The notes: generated by a model not told the origin, from the sequence alone. DNA of 64,000 bases from Paucibacter sp. KBW04 (GCF_003852425.1 NZ_QAJN01000018.1:109376-173375), one strand, 5' to 3'. Positions 47,301-57,331 are shown, counted from the stretch's first letter. A program made the numbers and translations.

Positions 47301-49364
47301 ATTGGCGAAAAAGAGCCCGGCGTGCAGGCCAAAGCGCAGGTATTCGTCCAGGCGCAGGCGCAGATTGCTTTCGCGCTGAGCCTGGAACAGCTCGTGCAAG
47401 ACGCCCATCTCGCTGCCGTCGTCGGCGCCCTCCAGCAAGGCTTTGCCGCTGGCGCGGCGCAGCTGGCCATAAGCGGGCTCGCCGTAGCGCAGGCTGCTGA
47501 ACTGCGGGATCACAGCGGGCTGCTCCTGGCTGGGCTGGCAGTGGTGGCGGCGCGGCGTGATCGAACCCGGCGGGATGTAGGAGAAGCGCACACAGCCCTC
47601 CTGGCGGCGCTGCGCCCGCAGCGGATGGGCCCAGATTTCGGCGGGGGCGGCGCCTAAGCTGGCGTGCAGAATGCTGTTGGACACCAGGCGCAGCAGCTGG
47701 GCATGCACCTTGCCGATGAGGGTGCATTGCAGCGTGCTCAGCTCGGCCCCGGCCTGGCCCAGGCCGTCGCCATCGAAGGCAGTGTTGCTGGGCGAGCCGG
47801 CGTCGATGATGCAGTCTTGCAGCGTCACCGTGGCCCCGGCCACCACTTGCAGAGGGCCGCAGATGCAGCGCTCCAGCCTGATCTTGGCAAAGGGGTGGAG
47901 CACGCGCAGGCTGGGCGCGCCGGGCGAGGCGGGGCTGCCGTCGGGATTGAGCGTCAGGCCGGGGACCAGGGTGCAATCGCGCAGGGTGATTTCACGCGGC
48001 TCGCTGTCCGCGCCCAGGGGCAGGACCAGGGCGCCGCCGCTGATCACTAGGCCCTCGATCAGGACTTGCGAGCGAGCGCCTAAATTCAGCGTGAGATCGC
48101 CGCTGGCGGCCAGCAGGGGGCGGCAGCCCTGGGCGGCGCTGATCACCAGGCTGTGGCCGCTGGCGCCGGGGCTCGTCACTGCGTCGATTTCGATGCTGGG
48201 GTCCTGCTCATAGCGCAGGCTGTCTTGCACCAGCAGGCGGCCGCCCTGGCGCAGATCGTCCAGCGCGGGCTGCCAGGCCTGGGATTGGGCCACGCTGCGC
48301 TGCGTGCCTAGCTCCGCGCCGCCGGGCTGGCGGGCGTATTCGCCGCCGCCGATCAGGCTGGGCTGGCCGTAGTGGAATGTGGCCAGCAGAGGCCCGTCGC
48401 TGGCCGCGCCCAGCAGCACCCGACCGCGCTCGGGGTCCAGGCCGATCTGGCCTGGGACGAGATCGTTCTCGTGGTTCCAGGCGATGAGCACGCCGTTGAT
48501 GTCGAGGATGTCGCGCAGATCGCAGATGCGGATCTCGCTCAGCGGCACCGGCGTGGCCGGTGGGCGCAGCAGCTGGATGCTTTTGCCGGGGCCGTAGTCC
48601 AGGCCTGGGTCTTGCGCCAGCAGGCGAATCTTCAGCGCCTCGGGCACGTTGGCGGGCTGGGCCAACTGGCTGATGTCCGCCTCGGGCTGGGCATCGCGGA
48701 AGAGCTGCAAATCCGCGCCCAGGGGGTTGAGCCGCCAGCGCCTGCCGCTGCCGTCCAGCGGGTCGGGCCGCAAGGGCTGGGCGCTCAGGCGCAGGGCTTG
48801 CATGCGCCACAGAAAGAGGCCGATATTGGGGATGTTGTAGCGGCCCGAGCCGGCCTCGGGGCGGCGCATCTCGGCCAGGTGCTGGGTGCTGTTGAAGGGG
48901 CCGCCCAGGCGCAGCAGGGCGGCCTCATTGCGCAGATCGGCGCAGGCCGGGGCATGTAGGCGCGGGTGGCGCATATGCTGGCTGGTGGCCAGCAGCTCGA
49001 AGAACTCGACCGCCCGGCTGGGCCAGCCGCTCACATCCTGGGCCAGTTCTTCCAGCATCAGTGCCGTGCCCTTGCGGCGGCGGAAGGCGATGGTGTGGGC
49101 CACCTCAGCGCGCGGCGAGGCCACGCTGGGCACGACGCCATGCAGGGGGCGGTAGCCAATCAGATCGCCGATGTAGGGCGCTACCCAGTCGGCGCAGGTT
49201 TCGATGAACTGGTCGTCCAGCAGCTGGTCCAGGTCTTCTTCCAGTACCTCCAACTCGCGCGCCAGCACGGCGAGCAGGGCTTGCAGGGGGGCGCCCTGCT
49301 GGGCATCGCGGATGCGATGCACGGCGGGCAGCAGTTGGTAGAGGCGTTCGGCGGTGGGGCTCAT
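47298..49364 (-). CDS. Phage tail protein I (gpI)-like with beta-rich C-terminus
   Basis: A 688-residue protein. The N-terminal about 130 residues match tail protein I-type baseplate wedge proteins (YQLLPAVHRIRDAQQG ... FIETCADWVAPYIGDLIGYR). The long C-terminal part (about 250-640) is strand-rich, with beta-helix-like repeats such as VLIEGLVISGGALVLPLG and ITLRDCTLVPGL. It is translationally coupled to the second J-like gene by ATGA (49361-49364). Confidence 0.85.
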   Translation of the reverse strand: MSPTAERLYQLLPAVHRIRDAQQGAPLQALLAVLARELEVLEEDLDQLLDDQFIETCADWVAPYIGDLIGYRPLHGVVPSVASPRAEVAHTIAFRRRKGTALMLEELAQDVSGWPSRAVEFFELLATSQHMRHPRLHAPACADLRNEAALLRLGGPFNSTQHLAEMRRPEAGSGRYNIPNIGLFLWRMQALRLSAQPLRPDPLDGSGRRWRLNPLGADLQLFRDAQPEADISQLAQPANVPEALKIRLLAQDPGLDYGPGKSIQLLRPPATPVPLSEIRICDLRDILDINGVLIAWNHENDLVPGQIGLDPERGRVLLGAASDGPLLATFHYGQPSLIGGGEYARQPGGAELGTQRSVAQSQAWQPALDDLRQGGRLLVQDSLRYEQDPSIEIDAVTSPGASGHSLVISAAQGCRPLLAASGDLTLNLGARSQVLIEGLVISGGALVLPLGADSEPREITLRDCTLVPGLTLNPDGSPASPGAPSLRVLHPFAKIRLERCICGPLQVVAGATVTLQDCIIDAGSPSNTAFDGDGLGQAGAELSTLQCTLIGKVHAQLLRLVSNSILHASLGAAPAEIWAHPLRAQRRQEGCVRFSYIPPGSITPRRHHCQPSQEQPAVIPQFSSLRYGEPAYGQLRRASGKALLEGADDGSEMGVLHELFQAQRESNLRLRLDEYLRFGLHAGLFFAN

Positions 49365-52003
49365 GATGGGTTCATCTCGCTCAACTCATCCAGGGGGCCG
49401 GCTGTCAGGGTGAGCAGCTCGGCCGCTAGCAAGACCTGACCCTGCACCCGCATGGCGGCGGCCAGCAGGCGTTCTTGCTTGGAGGCCAGGGTCTGGGCCA
49501 GGGGCTGGCTGCCGCCGTAAAGCAGGCGCAAATCCACCGCCTGCACGCCGGGCAAGGCCTGCACCCGCTGAATCAGCTCAGACTGCTGCACCGGCTGGCC
49601 CAGCTCGCGGGCCTCGAAGGCATAACGCGTTCGCAGCTCGGCTTCGACGGCGGCCAGCACTTGGGCAGGCACCCGGTCTGCCTCCACCTTGACCCGCAGG
49701 GCCAGCCTGAAGGTGCTCAGCTGGGCGCTCAGCAATTGCACCTGCACCAGAGGATCGCCGCTGCGCAGCAAGGCGGCTTGCAAGTTTTGCCAGACCGGGC
49801 TGGCCGGCCCAATGGCCGCGCCGCCGGGGGCCGCCAGCGTGAGCGCAATCAGGCGGCGGGGCCCCAGCTGCATGACCCGGGCCTGCGCCTTGGCGATGCC
49901 GCTGAAGGCGCGGGCGAAGTCCTCATAGTCCTGCACCGACACCACCCGGCCCAGGGTTCGGGTGGCCAGGGGCATGTTTTGGCGGGCGGTTTCGGCGGCT
50001 TCCGCGTCATTGCCGCCTTGTGCCGCCAGCGGGTTGCTCACGCTCTTGAGGCCTAGCGGGCGGCTGAGCAGCTGGGTGAGCGTGTCGGCCCGCACATTGC
50101 CGGCCGCGCCCAGGCCTTTGCGATAGCGGGCGCGGATATTGTTGACCCCGCTGGGCAGGCGGGCGCCGTGGATGCCGTCACCAAACTGGGCGAAGCGGCG
50201 GCCCTGCTCATCGATGCTGAGGGCGAACACCGGCTCGTTCGGGCCGGCGTCAAACAGGCTGGGCCGCTCCTGCCAGAGCAGCTCGCCCACCTGCAGGCTG
50301 AGCTGGGCGGCGGCGCCCAGCTCTTGATCGGCGGCGCGGTAGCACAGCGGCGTTTGTTTGAGCTCAAAACGCTGATGGCTCAAATGCCCTTGGCCGGAGC
50401 CCAGCACCTCGGCCACCGTCTCGCCCTGCGAGGCCAGCACCACATTGGCCCAGACCACCAGGCTGTCGCGCTGCAGGGGCTCGGCCAGGGCGGGGCTGAT
50501 TTCCAGCTCGCAGCGCTCGGCATCCAGGCGGTGCAGGGCCACCAGCGTGGCTTGCAGGCTGACCGTGATGCCATCGCTGACGCGCTGGCCGCGCAGGAGC
50601 AGGCGGCGGCCGGGCAGCAGGCCTTGGGCGCTGAGCAGCACCGGGATGCGTGCGCCGCTGACCACCGTGTCCACCGGGTAGGGAGCCAGTTGCAGGGGCT
50701 CGCTGTGCGCGAACACGCTGGTCTCGCGCACGCGGTCCTGGAACTCGCTGGCATAGCTGTCGCCCTGCAAATGCAGGCGGCTCAATTTGCCGGAGAGGCC
50801 GAACTCGGCTCTTGAGACCTCGGCCGTGCTTTGCACCCGGTACAGCTCCAGATAGCTGCCCGGCGGGGCGGGCTCGGCCGCGTAGTTGACGCTGCCCTTG
50901 GCCAGCACGGCAAAGCTGCCCTTGCTGATCTCGGGGGCGAGGCTTTCCAGATCGACATGGCCGCCGCTGTGGCTCGCCCCGGCGGGAGAAAGGGTGAAGC
51001 CCGGCCATTCGCTGGCGCGGTTGCCGTCAACCAGGCCTTGCGGATAGTTGTCGCGGTAGCTCAGCGGCATGGCCAGCCAGCTCGGCGCGTTGTGGCCGAA
51101 CACGGCGCTGCGCCGCCGCAGCACGTAGAGCGATGGCGCGGCCGCAGGATTGCTGGGCGGGGCGATGGAACCCAGGCCGCGCAGCCAGCGCAGCCGGGTG
51201 CGGTCTTGCGCGGCTTGCAATTCCACCTCGTCGAGGAAGCGCAGATCCCAGGCATTGCTGGCCGGCTTGCTGGCAAATTCGGCCCCCACCAGGAGCAGGG
51301 CGTCACCGGCTTTGAGGTTGTTGCGCACCCCGGCGATATAGGTTTCGGTGGCGTAGCGTTGTGGCGTGATGGGCTCGCTCAGCCAGGGCCGCAAGGCATT
51401 CCACTCGGGCCTGGCCTCGGCCAGGGGCTCGACGGTCTCGAAGGTCTGGGCCTGCTCGCCCGGCCCGGCCAGGCTTTGCACCTTGAGCCCGCTGGCCAGG
51501 CTCAAGACCTGGGGCACGCCGGTGACGAAGTTGCCGGGCTCGGGCGGCAAATTGGGCGGTGGCGCAGGCGGGGTCTCCAGCGCGAACGCGAGCCAGGTTT
51601 CGGCCGCCACGCCGGGGCGCAGGGTGTAGCCGATCAGCTTGGCCATCTCTTGCAGCGAGACCCGCTCGGTCGCGGTACGCAGAAATGATTCGTTAGCGAT
51701 TCGCTCTTGGTAAAAGCTCAGCACGTCGGCGCTGCAGGCAAAAGCGTCCAGCAGGGCCAGCGTGAAGTCGTCGCTGTCGCGGCTTTTCAGGGCGGCCAGG
51801 GCGGGGAACTGGCTGCTGCTGAGCTGCGTCAGCAGGGAGGCGCGCACGCTGGCGTAGTCGCCCACCCGGTAGCGCAGATCGCTCAGGCCTTGGCGGTTGG
51901 TGTGAGCCTGCGGGGTTTGCAATTGCAGGCCGCTGCAGGCGCCGCAATCTTGGCTGCCTGGGGGGCGATAGCCCGTGGCAGCCGCGGGGTTACTCAGGCT
52001 CAT
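49361..52003 (-). CDS. Baseplate J-like (gp6) protein 2
   Basis: An 880-residue wedge protein of the TIGR02243 'putative baseplate assembly' type. Typical pieces are FTLALLDAFACSADVLSFYQ and ERVSLQEMAKLIGYTLRP, followed by a large beta region and a C-terminal ring domain (ALPGVQAVDLRLLYGG). It corresponds to the second wedge position (Afp12/Pvc12). It overlaps its neighbours on both sides by 4 bp. Confidence 0.88.
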   Translation of the reverse strand: MSLSNPAAATGYRPPGSQDCGACSGLQLQTPQAHTNRQGLSDLRYRVGDYASVRASLLTQLSSSQFPALAALKSRDSDDFTLALLDAFACSADVLSFYQERIANESFLRTATERVSLQEMAKLIGYTLRPGVAAETWLAFALETPPAPPPNLPPEPGNFVTGVPQVLSLASGLKVQSLAGPGEQAQTFETVEPLAEARPEWNALRPWLSEPITPQRYATETYIAGVRNNLKAGDALLLVGAEFASKPASNAWDLRFLDEVELQAAQDRTRLRWLRGLGSIAPPSNPAAAPSLYVLRRRSAVFGHNAPSWLAMPLSYRDNYPQGLVDGNRASEWPGFTLSPAGASHSGGHVDLESLAPEISKGSFAVLAKGSVNYAAEPAPPGSYLELYRVQSTAEVSRAEFGLSGKLSRLHLQGDSYASEFQDRVRETSVFAHSEPLQLAPYPVDTVVSGARIPVLLSAQGLLPGRRLLLRGQRVSDGITVSLQATLVALHRLDAERCELEISPALAEPLQRDSLVVWANVVLASQGETVAEVLGSGQGHLSHQRFELKQTPLCYRAADQELGAAAQLSLQVGELLWQERPSLFDAGPNEPVFALSIDEQGRRFAQFGDGIHGARLPSGVNNIRARYRKGLGAAGNVRADTLTQLLSRPLGLKSVSNPLAAQGGNDAEAAETARQNMPLATRTLGRVVSVQDYEDFARAFSGIAKAQARVMQLGPRRLIALTLAAPGGAAIGPASPVWQNLQAALLRSGDPLVQVQLLSAQLSTFRLALRVKVEADRVPAQVLAAVEAELRTRYAFEARELGQPVQQSELIQRVQALPGVQAVDLRLLYGGSQPLAQTLASKQERLLAAAMRVQGQVLLAAELLTLTAGPLDELSEMNPS

Positions 52004-54573
52004 TGGCCACCTCCTACATTCAAGACCAAGCGGCCACGCTCGCGGAAATTGGCCTTGTTGGCCAGCTGGGCAATCTCCAGCGCGGCCATGGGCAGCTGCC
52101 CCTCGGCCAGGCTGGTGCTGCTGGGCTGGACCAGGCGCTGGAAGCGCTCGGCCCGCACGCTGGCCACGCCTTCCACCGCCTGGGCGGCGGCGATGACGCG
52201 GCTGAGGTAGACGCTGTCACCAAAGCTGAAGCGGTCGGGGTGGAAGGCGCCCAGGCCGCCGTCGGCCAAGACATCGCTGGACAGGGCTTGCTGGACCGCC
52301 TGCTTCACATCGGCGCGGAAGTAGCCCGGCTTGCAGCAGATGTGCAAGGCGATGTCCAGGGCCACATAGCGGGGCTCGCGCAGGGCTAGGTCGTAGCCGG
52401 CCATGCGGAAGCGTTCCAGATGGCGGCGCAGGCGCAGGCCGAAGGCGGCCGCGTCCTGTGCGGTTTCTCCGTTATGGCCCAGGCGGTCGGCGCTGATCTG
52501 CACCGTGTGCCAGCTGCCCGTCCAGCGGAAGACGGCGGCGGCGCGCTGCACCTCGGGCAGGCGCTCGGCGGCGGCCGCGTAATCGGCGGCAGTGACGGCG
52601 CGTTCTTGGCGGCGGAAGGCCTGGGGGGCGTCGCGGCGGGCGGCGTCCAGGTCTTCGGGCTCCACCCCACCGGCGGCGGCCAGGGGGTTGCGCAGGCTCA
52701 GGAATACCCCGCTGCTGGCGCTGACGATATGGGCAATGGCCTCGGCCCCCACATTGCCCGCCTGGCCATTGCCGACGCGGTAGTGAGCGGCAAAACTCAT
52801 GCCCTCGCTGGGGCGGCGGCCGTGGGCGTCGTCGCCAAAGCGCAGCTGGGCGCGGCCGGCGTCGTCGACCTCGACGACAAAGTGGCGGTCATCGGCGGCG
52901 CTGGAGAGCAGGTCCTGGCGCGGCCACCAGTCTTCTTGGGCGGCGGGTGGGCCGCTGGGGATGCTGCTCAGCAGATGGATTTGCGGCAGGGCGGCGCGCG
53001 GGTCTTGCAGCAGCAGGCCGCTGGCCGGGCCTGAGCTGCCGCTCAGATCAAAGCCATGGCTGAGCGCGGGCTGGCTCAGCTTGGGGCGAAAGCGTGGGGC
53101 GATCCAGTTCGGCCCGCTGTTGTCGGCGCTGGCGCAGCCGCAGTCGGCCGCCGAGCGGGCGATTTGCAGGCGGGCGGCGGGCATGCTGCCCAGATCTTCA
53201 GCGGCCAGGCTCTGGCCATGGTCGGCCAGCACCACATTGCCCCGCGCCACACTGATGCGCAGCTCGGGCCGCTCGGCCACCGACAGGCACAGGGGAAAAG
53301 GCAGGGCGTCGGCGGCCGCCCATTCGATCTCGGTCAGGTCCAGGGCGGCGTTGACGGGCGGTTCATCAAAAAGCTGGCCGCTGGGGTCTTGGCCTAGCGT
53401 GACGCGCGTGAGCCGCAGCACCCAGCGGTGAGCGGGGTCGCGGTCTTGTTCCGTGAACGTGCTGGGGCTGAGCACTTCCTCCAGCAAGAGCAAATCGCCC
53501 GCTTGCAGCTCGGCATGGTGGCCGCGCAGGCTGGCGCGGGTCGTGCCGCGTGGCAGGCAGCAGGCGCGCTCGCCCCAGCTGTAGAAATGCAGCTCGTTCA
53601 GGCGCTCGTCCAGCCGCGCCGGGGCCTGGGTCTCGAACACCAGGGCGCCGCTGGCCAGGGCTTGGCGCAGGGCGGGGCTGGCGGGGGCGATCTCGGTGGG
53701 TAGCTCGGGGCAGCGACTGAGCAGCTGGCTGTGCGCGGGCAGGACCAGGCTTTGGCCGCTGACCTGCAGCTGCACAAAGACGCGGGCATTGCAGCCCTCG
53801 TGCAGGGCATAGTCCACCAGGCGTGCATGGCGGCGCACGGAGATGCGCTGGCGGGCCGTGGCCAGATAGGCCTCGGTGGCGATGACGTCCTGGCGATAAC
53901 TGAGTTGATCAGCGGCATAGGCCAGCAGCTCGACCAGGGTTAGCCCCAAATCGGCGGCGCTGCGCTCCGTCCAGCCGGGGGCCAGCAGGCTGAGCCGGTC
54001 CAACATCAGGCGGCGGAAACCGGTGTAGTCCTTGGCCAGATAGTCGATCACCGGGGCGGGCTGGGGTTCGGGCGGGCAGTCGCAATGCTGCAGGCAGTCA
54101 AACTCCGAGGGGCACTCGACCTTGAAGGAGAACTCTATGCTGGACAGCCTGGGGTCAAAACCGGCGGGCGGCTGCGTGCTGCCGGAGTTGGCGCGCAGGC
54201 GCAGGGTGTAGGTGGAGAAGTCGCCATGGCCCTCGCTGCGTATCACCAGGGTGCGGGCCAGCTCATCCAGGCCCGCCACCAAGCCAGGCTCAGCCTGTGC
54301 GGGAAGGGCGTTAGCCGGGGCGCACCAGAGTATGCCGACACGGGCGATGCGCTCGCCACCCTCGATGCTGATCTGCTCCGGCATCAAGGCCGGGGCCGGC
54401 CGCAGCAGGCGCAAGAACAGGGTTTGCTGGCGCGGCGCGCCGGGCGGGGCCGCGAGGTCCAGCACCTCGATGAACTCGATGGCATTGACGCCGGGCGCGC
54501 CCGCCCGCAGCACGTTCAGGCGGCGCAGATCGCAGCAGTTGAAGCGGCGGCGCTGTAGCAGGGGAACGCTCAT
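52000..54573 (-). CDS. Baseplate J-like (gp6) protein 1
   Basis: An 857-residue wedge protein (Afp11/Pvc11 position). A Cys-rich insertion CLQHCDCPPEP precedes the conserved part VIDYLAKDYTGFRRLMLDRL ... LLAYAADQLSYRQDVIATEAY. The C-terminal end (VYLSRVIAAAQAVEGVASV) contacts the next ring in related systems. Overlaps with gp25 and the second J-like gene are ATGA. Confidence 0.9.
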   Translation of the reverse strand: MSVPLLQRRRFNCCDLRRLNVLRAGAPGVNAIEFIEVLDLAAPPGAPRQQTLFLRLLRPAPALMPEQISIEGGERIARVGILWCAPANALPAQAEPGLVAGLDELARTLVIRSEGHGDFSTYTLRLRANSGSTQPPAGFDPRLSSIEFSFKVECPSEFDCLQHCDCPPEPQPAPVIDYLAKDYTGFRRLMLDRLSLLAPGWTERSAADLGLTLVELLAYAADQLSYRQDVIATEAYLATARQRISVRRHARLVDYALHEGCNARVFVQLQVSGQSLVLPAHSQLLSRCPELPTEIAPASPALRQALASGALVFETQAPARLDERLNELHFYSWGERACCLPRGTTRASLRGHHAELQAGDLLLLEEVLSPSTFTEQDRDPAHRWVLRLTRVTLGQDPSGQLFDEPPVNAALDLTEIEWAAADALPFPLCLSVAERPELRISVARGNVVLADHGQSLAAEDLGSMPAARLQIARSAADCGCASADNSGPNWIAPRFRPKLSQPALSHGFDLSGSSGPASGLLLQDPRAALPQIHLLSSIPSGPPAAQEDWWPRQDLLSSAADDRHFVVEVDDAGRAQLRFGDDAHGRRPSEGMSFAAHYRVGNGQAGNVGAEAIAHIVSASSGVFLSLRNPLAAAGGVEPEDLDAARRDAPQAFRRQERAVTAADYAAAAERLPEVQRAAAVFRWTGSWHTVQISADRLGHNGETAQDAAAFGLRLRRHLERFRMAGYDLALREPRYVALDIALHICCKPGYFRADVKQAVQQALSSDVLADGGLGAFHPDRFSFGDSVYLSRVIAAAQAVEGVASVRAERFQRLVQPSSTSLAEGQLPMAALEIAQLANKANFRERGRLVLNVGGGQ

Positions 54574-54950
54574 GATGTGGCCCCCGGCGCGCTAAAGCTG
54601 GCTTCTTGCAACTGGCGGTCGCTGAGCAGGCTGTAGCGCACATCGACCTTGAGCGCGCCCTCTTCGTTGCGCACCTCGACGCCGTGGACGGCGATCAGAT
54701 GGGCCAGATGCTGCTGCAAGGCCGATTGCACCAGCACCTGGGTGGCGGCGGCAAGCGGGCTGCTATTGGGCTCGAACAGCAAGGCGGCCAGGCCGCTGCC
54801 GAAGTCCGGCCGCATCACCCGCTCGCCCGGCGCGGTGAACAGCACTTGTTCGATCAGATCGCGCACATGGTCGGCCGCGCCGCTGATGGCCGTGCGGCCA
54901 CGACCGTCGAAGTGGTAGGGGAAGTCCAGGTTTTGCAGGGGCGGGCTCAT
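54570..54950 (-). CDS. Baseplate wedge gp25-like protein
   Basis: A 126-residue gpW/gp25-family protein (Afp9/Pvc9). The family signature appears in DHVRDLIEQVLFTAPGERVM and in RPDFGSGLAALLFE, with the beta end VEVRNEEGALKVDVRYSL. In assembled systems gp25 starts sheath polymerisation. ATG 54950. Confidence 0.9.
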   Translation of the reverse strand: MSPPLQNLDFPYHFDGRGRTAISGAADHVRDLIEQVLFTAPGERVMRPDFGSGLAALLFEPNSSPLAAATQVLVQSALQQHLAHLIAVHGVEVRNEEGALKVDVRYSLLSDRQLQEASFSAPGATS

Positions 54951-54961
54951 GATTGGATTCC

Positions 54962-55279
54962 TCAGGTGGCAAGGGCGCGGGTCTGCGCCATCAAGGCCAG
55001 CATGGGCGTGCCGGTGGGGATGCAGGTGGAGCTGCCGGCCAAGGTGGCCAAGGGTGTGCCCCCGGCCATCACCCTCAGGGCACCGGTCAACCATTGGCCG
55101 GTGACGCAAGGCGGGTTGGGCGAACCGGTCAGCGCACAGCCGGCGATGGCATAGGGGCTGGCCAGGGTGACGACGGGCTGGCCCGACACCAGCACCCGCG
55201 GGAAGGGGGCCAGTGGCTGGGCCTGGCCGGCGTGGCTGCATAAGACGGTGGCGCCAAGGTGGAGGATGGGGGCGGGCAT
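54962..55279 (-). CDS. PAAR-like spike tip protein
   Basis: A 105-residue Gly/Pro/Thr-rich protein. It has the short-repeat pattern of PAAR tips (GATVLCSHAGQAQPL ... VVTLASPYAIAGCALTG ... CIPTGTPMLA). The Cys/His residues could hold a metal at the point. It sits after the spike gene and before gp25. ATG 55279. Confidence 0.8.
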   Translation of the reverse strand: MPAPILHLGATVLCSHAGQAQPLAPFPRVLVSGQPVVTLASPYAIAGCALTGSPNPPCVTGQWLTGALRVMAGGTPLATLAGSSTCIPTGTPMLALMAQTRALAT

Positions 55280-55293
55280 CTCGTTCGGCTCCG

Positions 55294-55818
55294 TTAGATG
55301 ACCGTTAGGGCACCGAGATTGATGTCCACCGTGGGCCCGGTCATATTGATGACGGCGCCCTTGCCGTTGGAGATGATGATGCCCACATCGCTGACGGAAA
55401 TCATCGCGCCGGTGGCGGTCTGGATCAGGATGCCGCCGGTGGGGCCGGGCACATCGCTGATGACCAGGCCGTTCTTGAGCGGTGTTTGCAGGGTGAAGCC
55501 ACTGACCCCGGGCGGCACCATATGGGCCAAGACCGGGACCTCGGCCGCCGTGCCCCAGAAGCCGCCCACCCAGATGGGGTAGTCGGGGTCGCCGCGCTCG
55601 AATTCGATCCACACGCCCGCGCCCATCATGGGCACGGTGAACAGGCCGCTATTGATGCCGGCCGCGGGCAGGCAAGGCAGGGCCCAGGTGCCGGGCACAA
55701 AACCGGCCACATCGGCCACCATCACCTGGATGCGGCCGATCTGCAGGGGGTCGATGTTATTGACCACCGTGCCGCGAAATTTGCCCAGCAAGGGGCTTTG
55801 GCTGTCGTTGTCGCTCAT
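55294..55818 (-). CDS. Baseplate spike protein V (gp5/OB-fold)
   Basis: A 174-residue spike protein with an OB-fold (DPLQIGRIQVMVADVAGFVPG ... GAGVWIEFERGDPDYPIWVG). It is the shaft base that carries the PAAR tip; the C-terminal strand (TGPTVDINLGALTVI) probably continues the needle. Coupled to the hub gene by ATGA (55815-55818). Confidence 0.9.
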   Translation of the reverse strand: MSDNDSQSPLLGKFRGTVVNNIDPLQIGRIQVMVADVAGFVPGTWALPCLPAAGINSGLFTVPMMGAGVWIEFERGDPDYPIWVGGFWGTAAEVPVLAHMVPPGVSGFTLQTPLKNGLVISDVPGPTGGILIQTATGAMISVSDVGIIISNGKGAVINMTGPTVDINLGALTVI

Positions 55819-56939
55819 ACCGGCACCGTCGGCAGGGTGGAGATGAGGCCGTTGCGGGCCAGGGAGAAGCTTTGCTTGTAGCTGCCGCGCTCGATCTCGT
55901 GGCTCACGCTGCTGACGTAGTACAGCCCGTCAAAAGGCAGGCCTGCGCCGCGCACCCCGACCAGGGCGCGCGATTTGAGCAAGCGGCCATAGCGGCCCAC
56001 ATCCAGGGCGCCTTGGCCGAACACCGAATCGCTGTTGCGGCTGGCATAGGCCAGGCCGGCCATCAGGGCGGCGGGGGCCGAGAGATGGGCGGTGGCAGTG
56101 AGCTTGTGCAGCTTGGGCGGCAGGGGCGGGACGAGGCCTAGCGGCGGGTTCATCGGCGTCACATCCGGGATGGGTACGGGGATGGGCAGCTTGCTGCTGC
56201 TTTCCTGAAAAAACACGATGGGCATGGACTTGCGCTCGCGGTCGAAGTTGAAGCTGAGGCTTTCGACGTTGTCCAGCGCGTCCATATTGGTCGTTAGCGC
56301 GGGCTGGGCTTCGCCGATGCGGATCTCCGGCCCCCAATAGGCTTTGGAGGTGCCCGGCGTGGGGCCGGGCTCCAGATAGAAGACATAGCCGGCCTCGCTG
56401 GCCAGGCGCTTGATATAGGCATAGTCGCTGCCGCGTTGCTGCGGGATTTGCTGCATGGGCAGGGGCGGGATGTCGGCCAGGCTGGGGATGACCATGGGGA
56501 TCACGCCCAGGGCCGCGTACTTGGCTAGGCAGAGCAGCACGCGGGCCGAGGGGGGCATGGCGGGGTAGGGCAGGCCGGGGATTTCGATGATGTCCATCAG
56601 GGCCGACAAGTCCTTGCCCTTGACCACCAGCCGTGCCGCGCCGCCCTGGCCCGGCTGGGTCTCCACATGGGTGGTGACGCCGTCGATGATGGACTGACTG
56701 CGGCCGTTCAGAGCCACCACCAGCACGACGCGGATCAGCGGCACGCTGCCGCCGCCGGTGATCAAAAACAGGGTGCGCAGCGGCGAGCGGGCCTCCAGCT
56801 CGAACACCAGCTCGAAGCCCGATTGGCTGTCGGCCGAGCCGCTGTCCACCTTGGCATGGACCAAGGCCTCCACCACCTCGCGCGGTGCGGGGATGGGCAC
56901 CGGGCCGATGTAGAGCGAGAGTTGCAGGCCGGATTGCAT
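55815..56939 (-). CDS. Hub protein D (gp27/VgrG N-terminal type)
   Basis: A 374-residue hub protein (late control gene D type; Afp8/Pvc8 N-half). Conserved pieces are QSIIDGVTTHVETQPG, YAYIKRLASEAGYVFYLEPG and YYVSSVSHEIERGSYKQSF. In this operon the hub and the spike are two genes, where VgrG joins them. ATG 56939. Confidence 0.87.
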   Translation of the reverse strand: MQSGLQLSLYIGPVPIPAPREVVEALVHAKVDSGSADSQSGFELVFELEARSPLRTLFLITGGGSVPLIRVVLVVALNGRSQSIIDGVTTHVETQPGQGGAARLVVKGKDLSALMDIIEIPGLPYPAMPPSARVLLCLAKYAALGVIPMVIPSLADIPPLPMQQIPQQRGSDYAYIKRLASEAGYVFYLEPGPTPGTSKAYWGPEIRIGEAQPALTTNMDALDNVESLSFNFDRERKSMPIVFFQESSSKLPIPVPIPDVTPMNPPLGLVPPLPPKLHKLTATAHLSAPAALMAGLAYASRNSDSVFGQGALDVGRYGRLLKSRALVGVRGAGLPFDGLYYVSSVSHEIERGSYKQSFSLARNGLISTLPTVPV

Positions 56940-56957
56940 GATGGATGGCGGCAGGCT

Positions 56958-57308
56958 TCAGAAGCCTGCAGGCAGGGGGATGAGCAGGCGTGCGCCCAGG
57001 GCGTCGGTGAGTTCATGCGGCGCGTTCACCGCATTGGCATCGGCCAGGCGCCAGTACAGCTCGGGGTCGCCCAGGGTCTGGGCCGCCAGCAGGTCGGGGC
57101 GCTCGCCCGCTTGCACGATGTGTTCGGCGGCGATGGCGATGTCGCGCCGCTGCGGGATGAAACGGCGGCGCACAAAGGCTTGGGGCGGGGCTTCGGGGCT
57201 GGCTTGGTAGAGCGCCAGGGCAAGGCCCCGGTAGCGGCTGCTGGGGCCAAAGCTGTCGGACGGAATGGCTCCGGCATTGATCAGCATCTGGACGGGGTCA
57301 AAGCTCAT
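56958..57308 (-). CDS. LysM / tail protein X-like
   Basis: A 116-residue protein with one LysM-like unit: EHIVQAGERPDLLAAQTLGD followed by YWRLADANAVNAPHEL and a C-terminal LLIPLPAGF. This form is known as tail protein X or as part of Afp7-type hub proteins. ATG 57308, 23 bp after the CIS-tube gene. Confidence 0.82.
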   Translation of the reverse strand: MSFDPVQMLINAGAIPSDSFGPSSRYRGLALALYQASPEAPPQAFVRRRFIPQRRDIAIAAEHIVQAGERPDLLAAQTLGDPELYWRLADANAVNAPHELTDALGARLLIPLPAGF

Positions 57309-57331
57309 GATGAGGCGGCTCCTGCTTGGCT

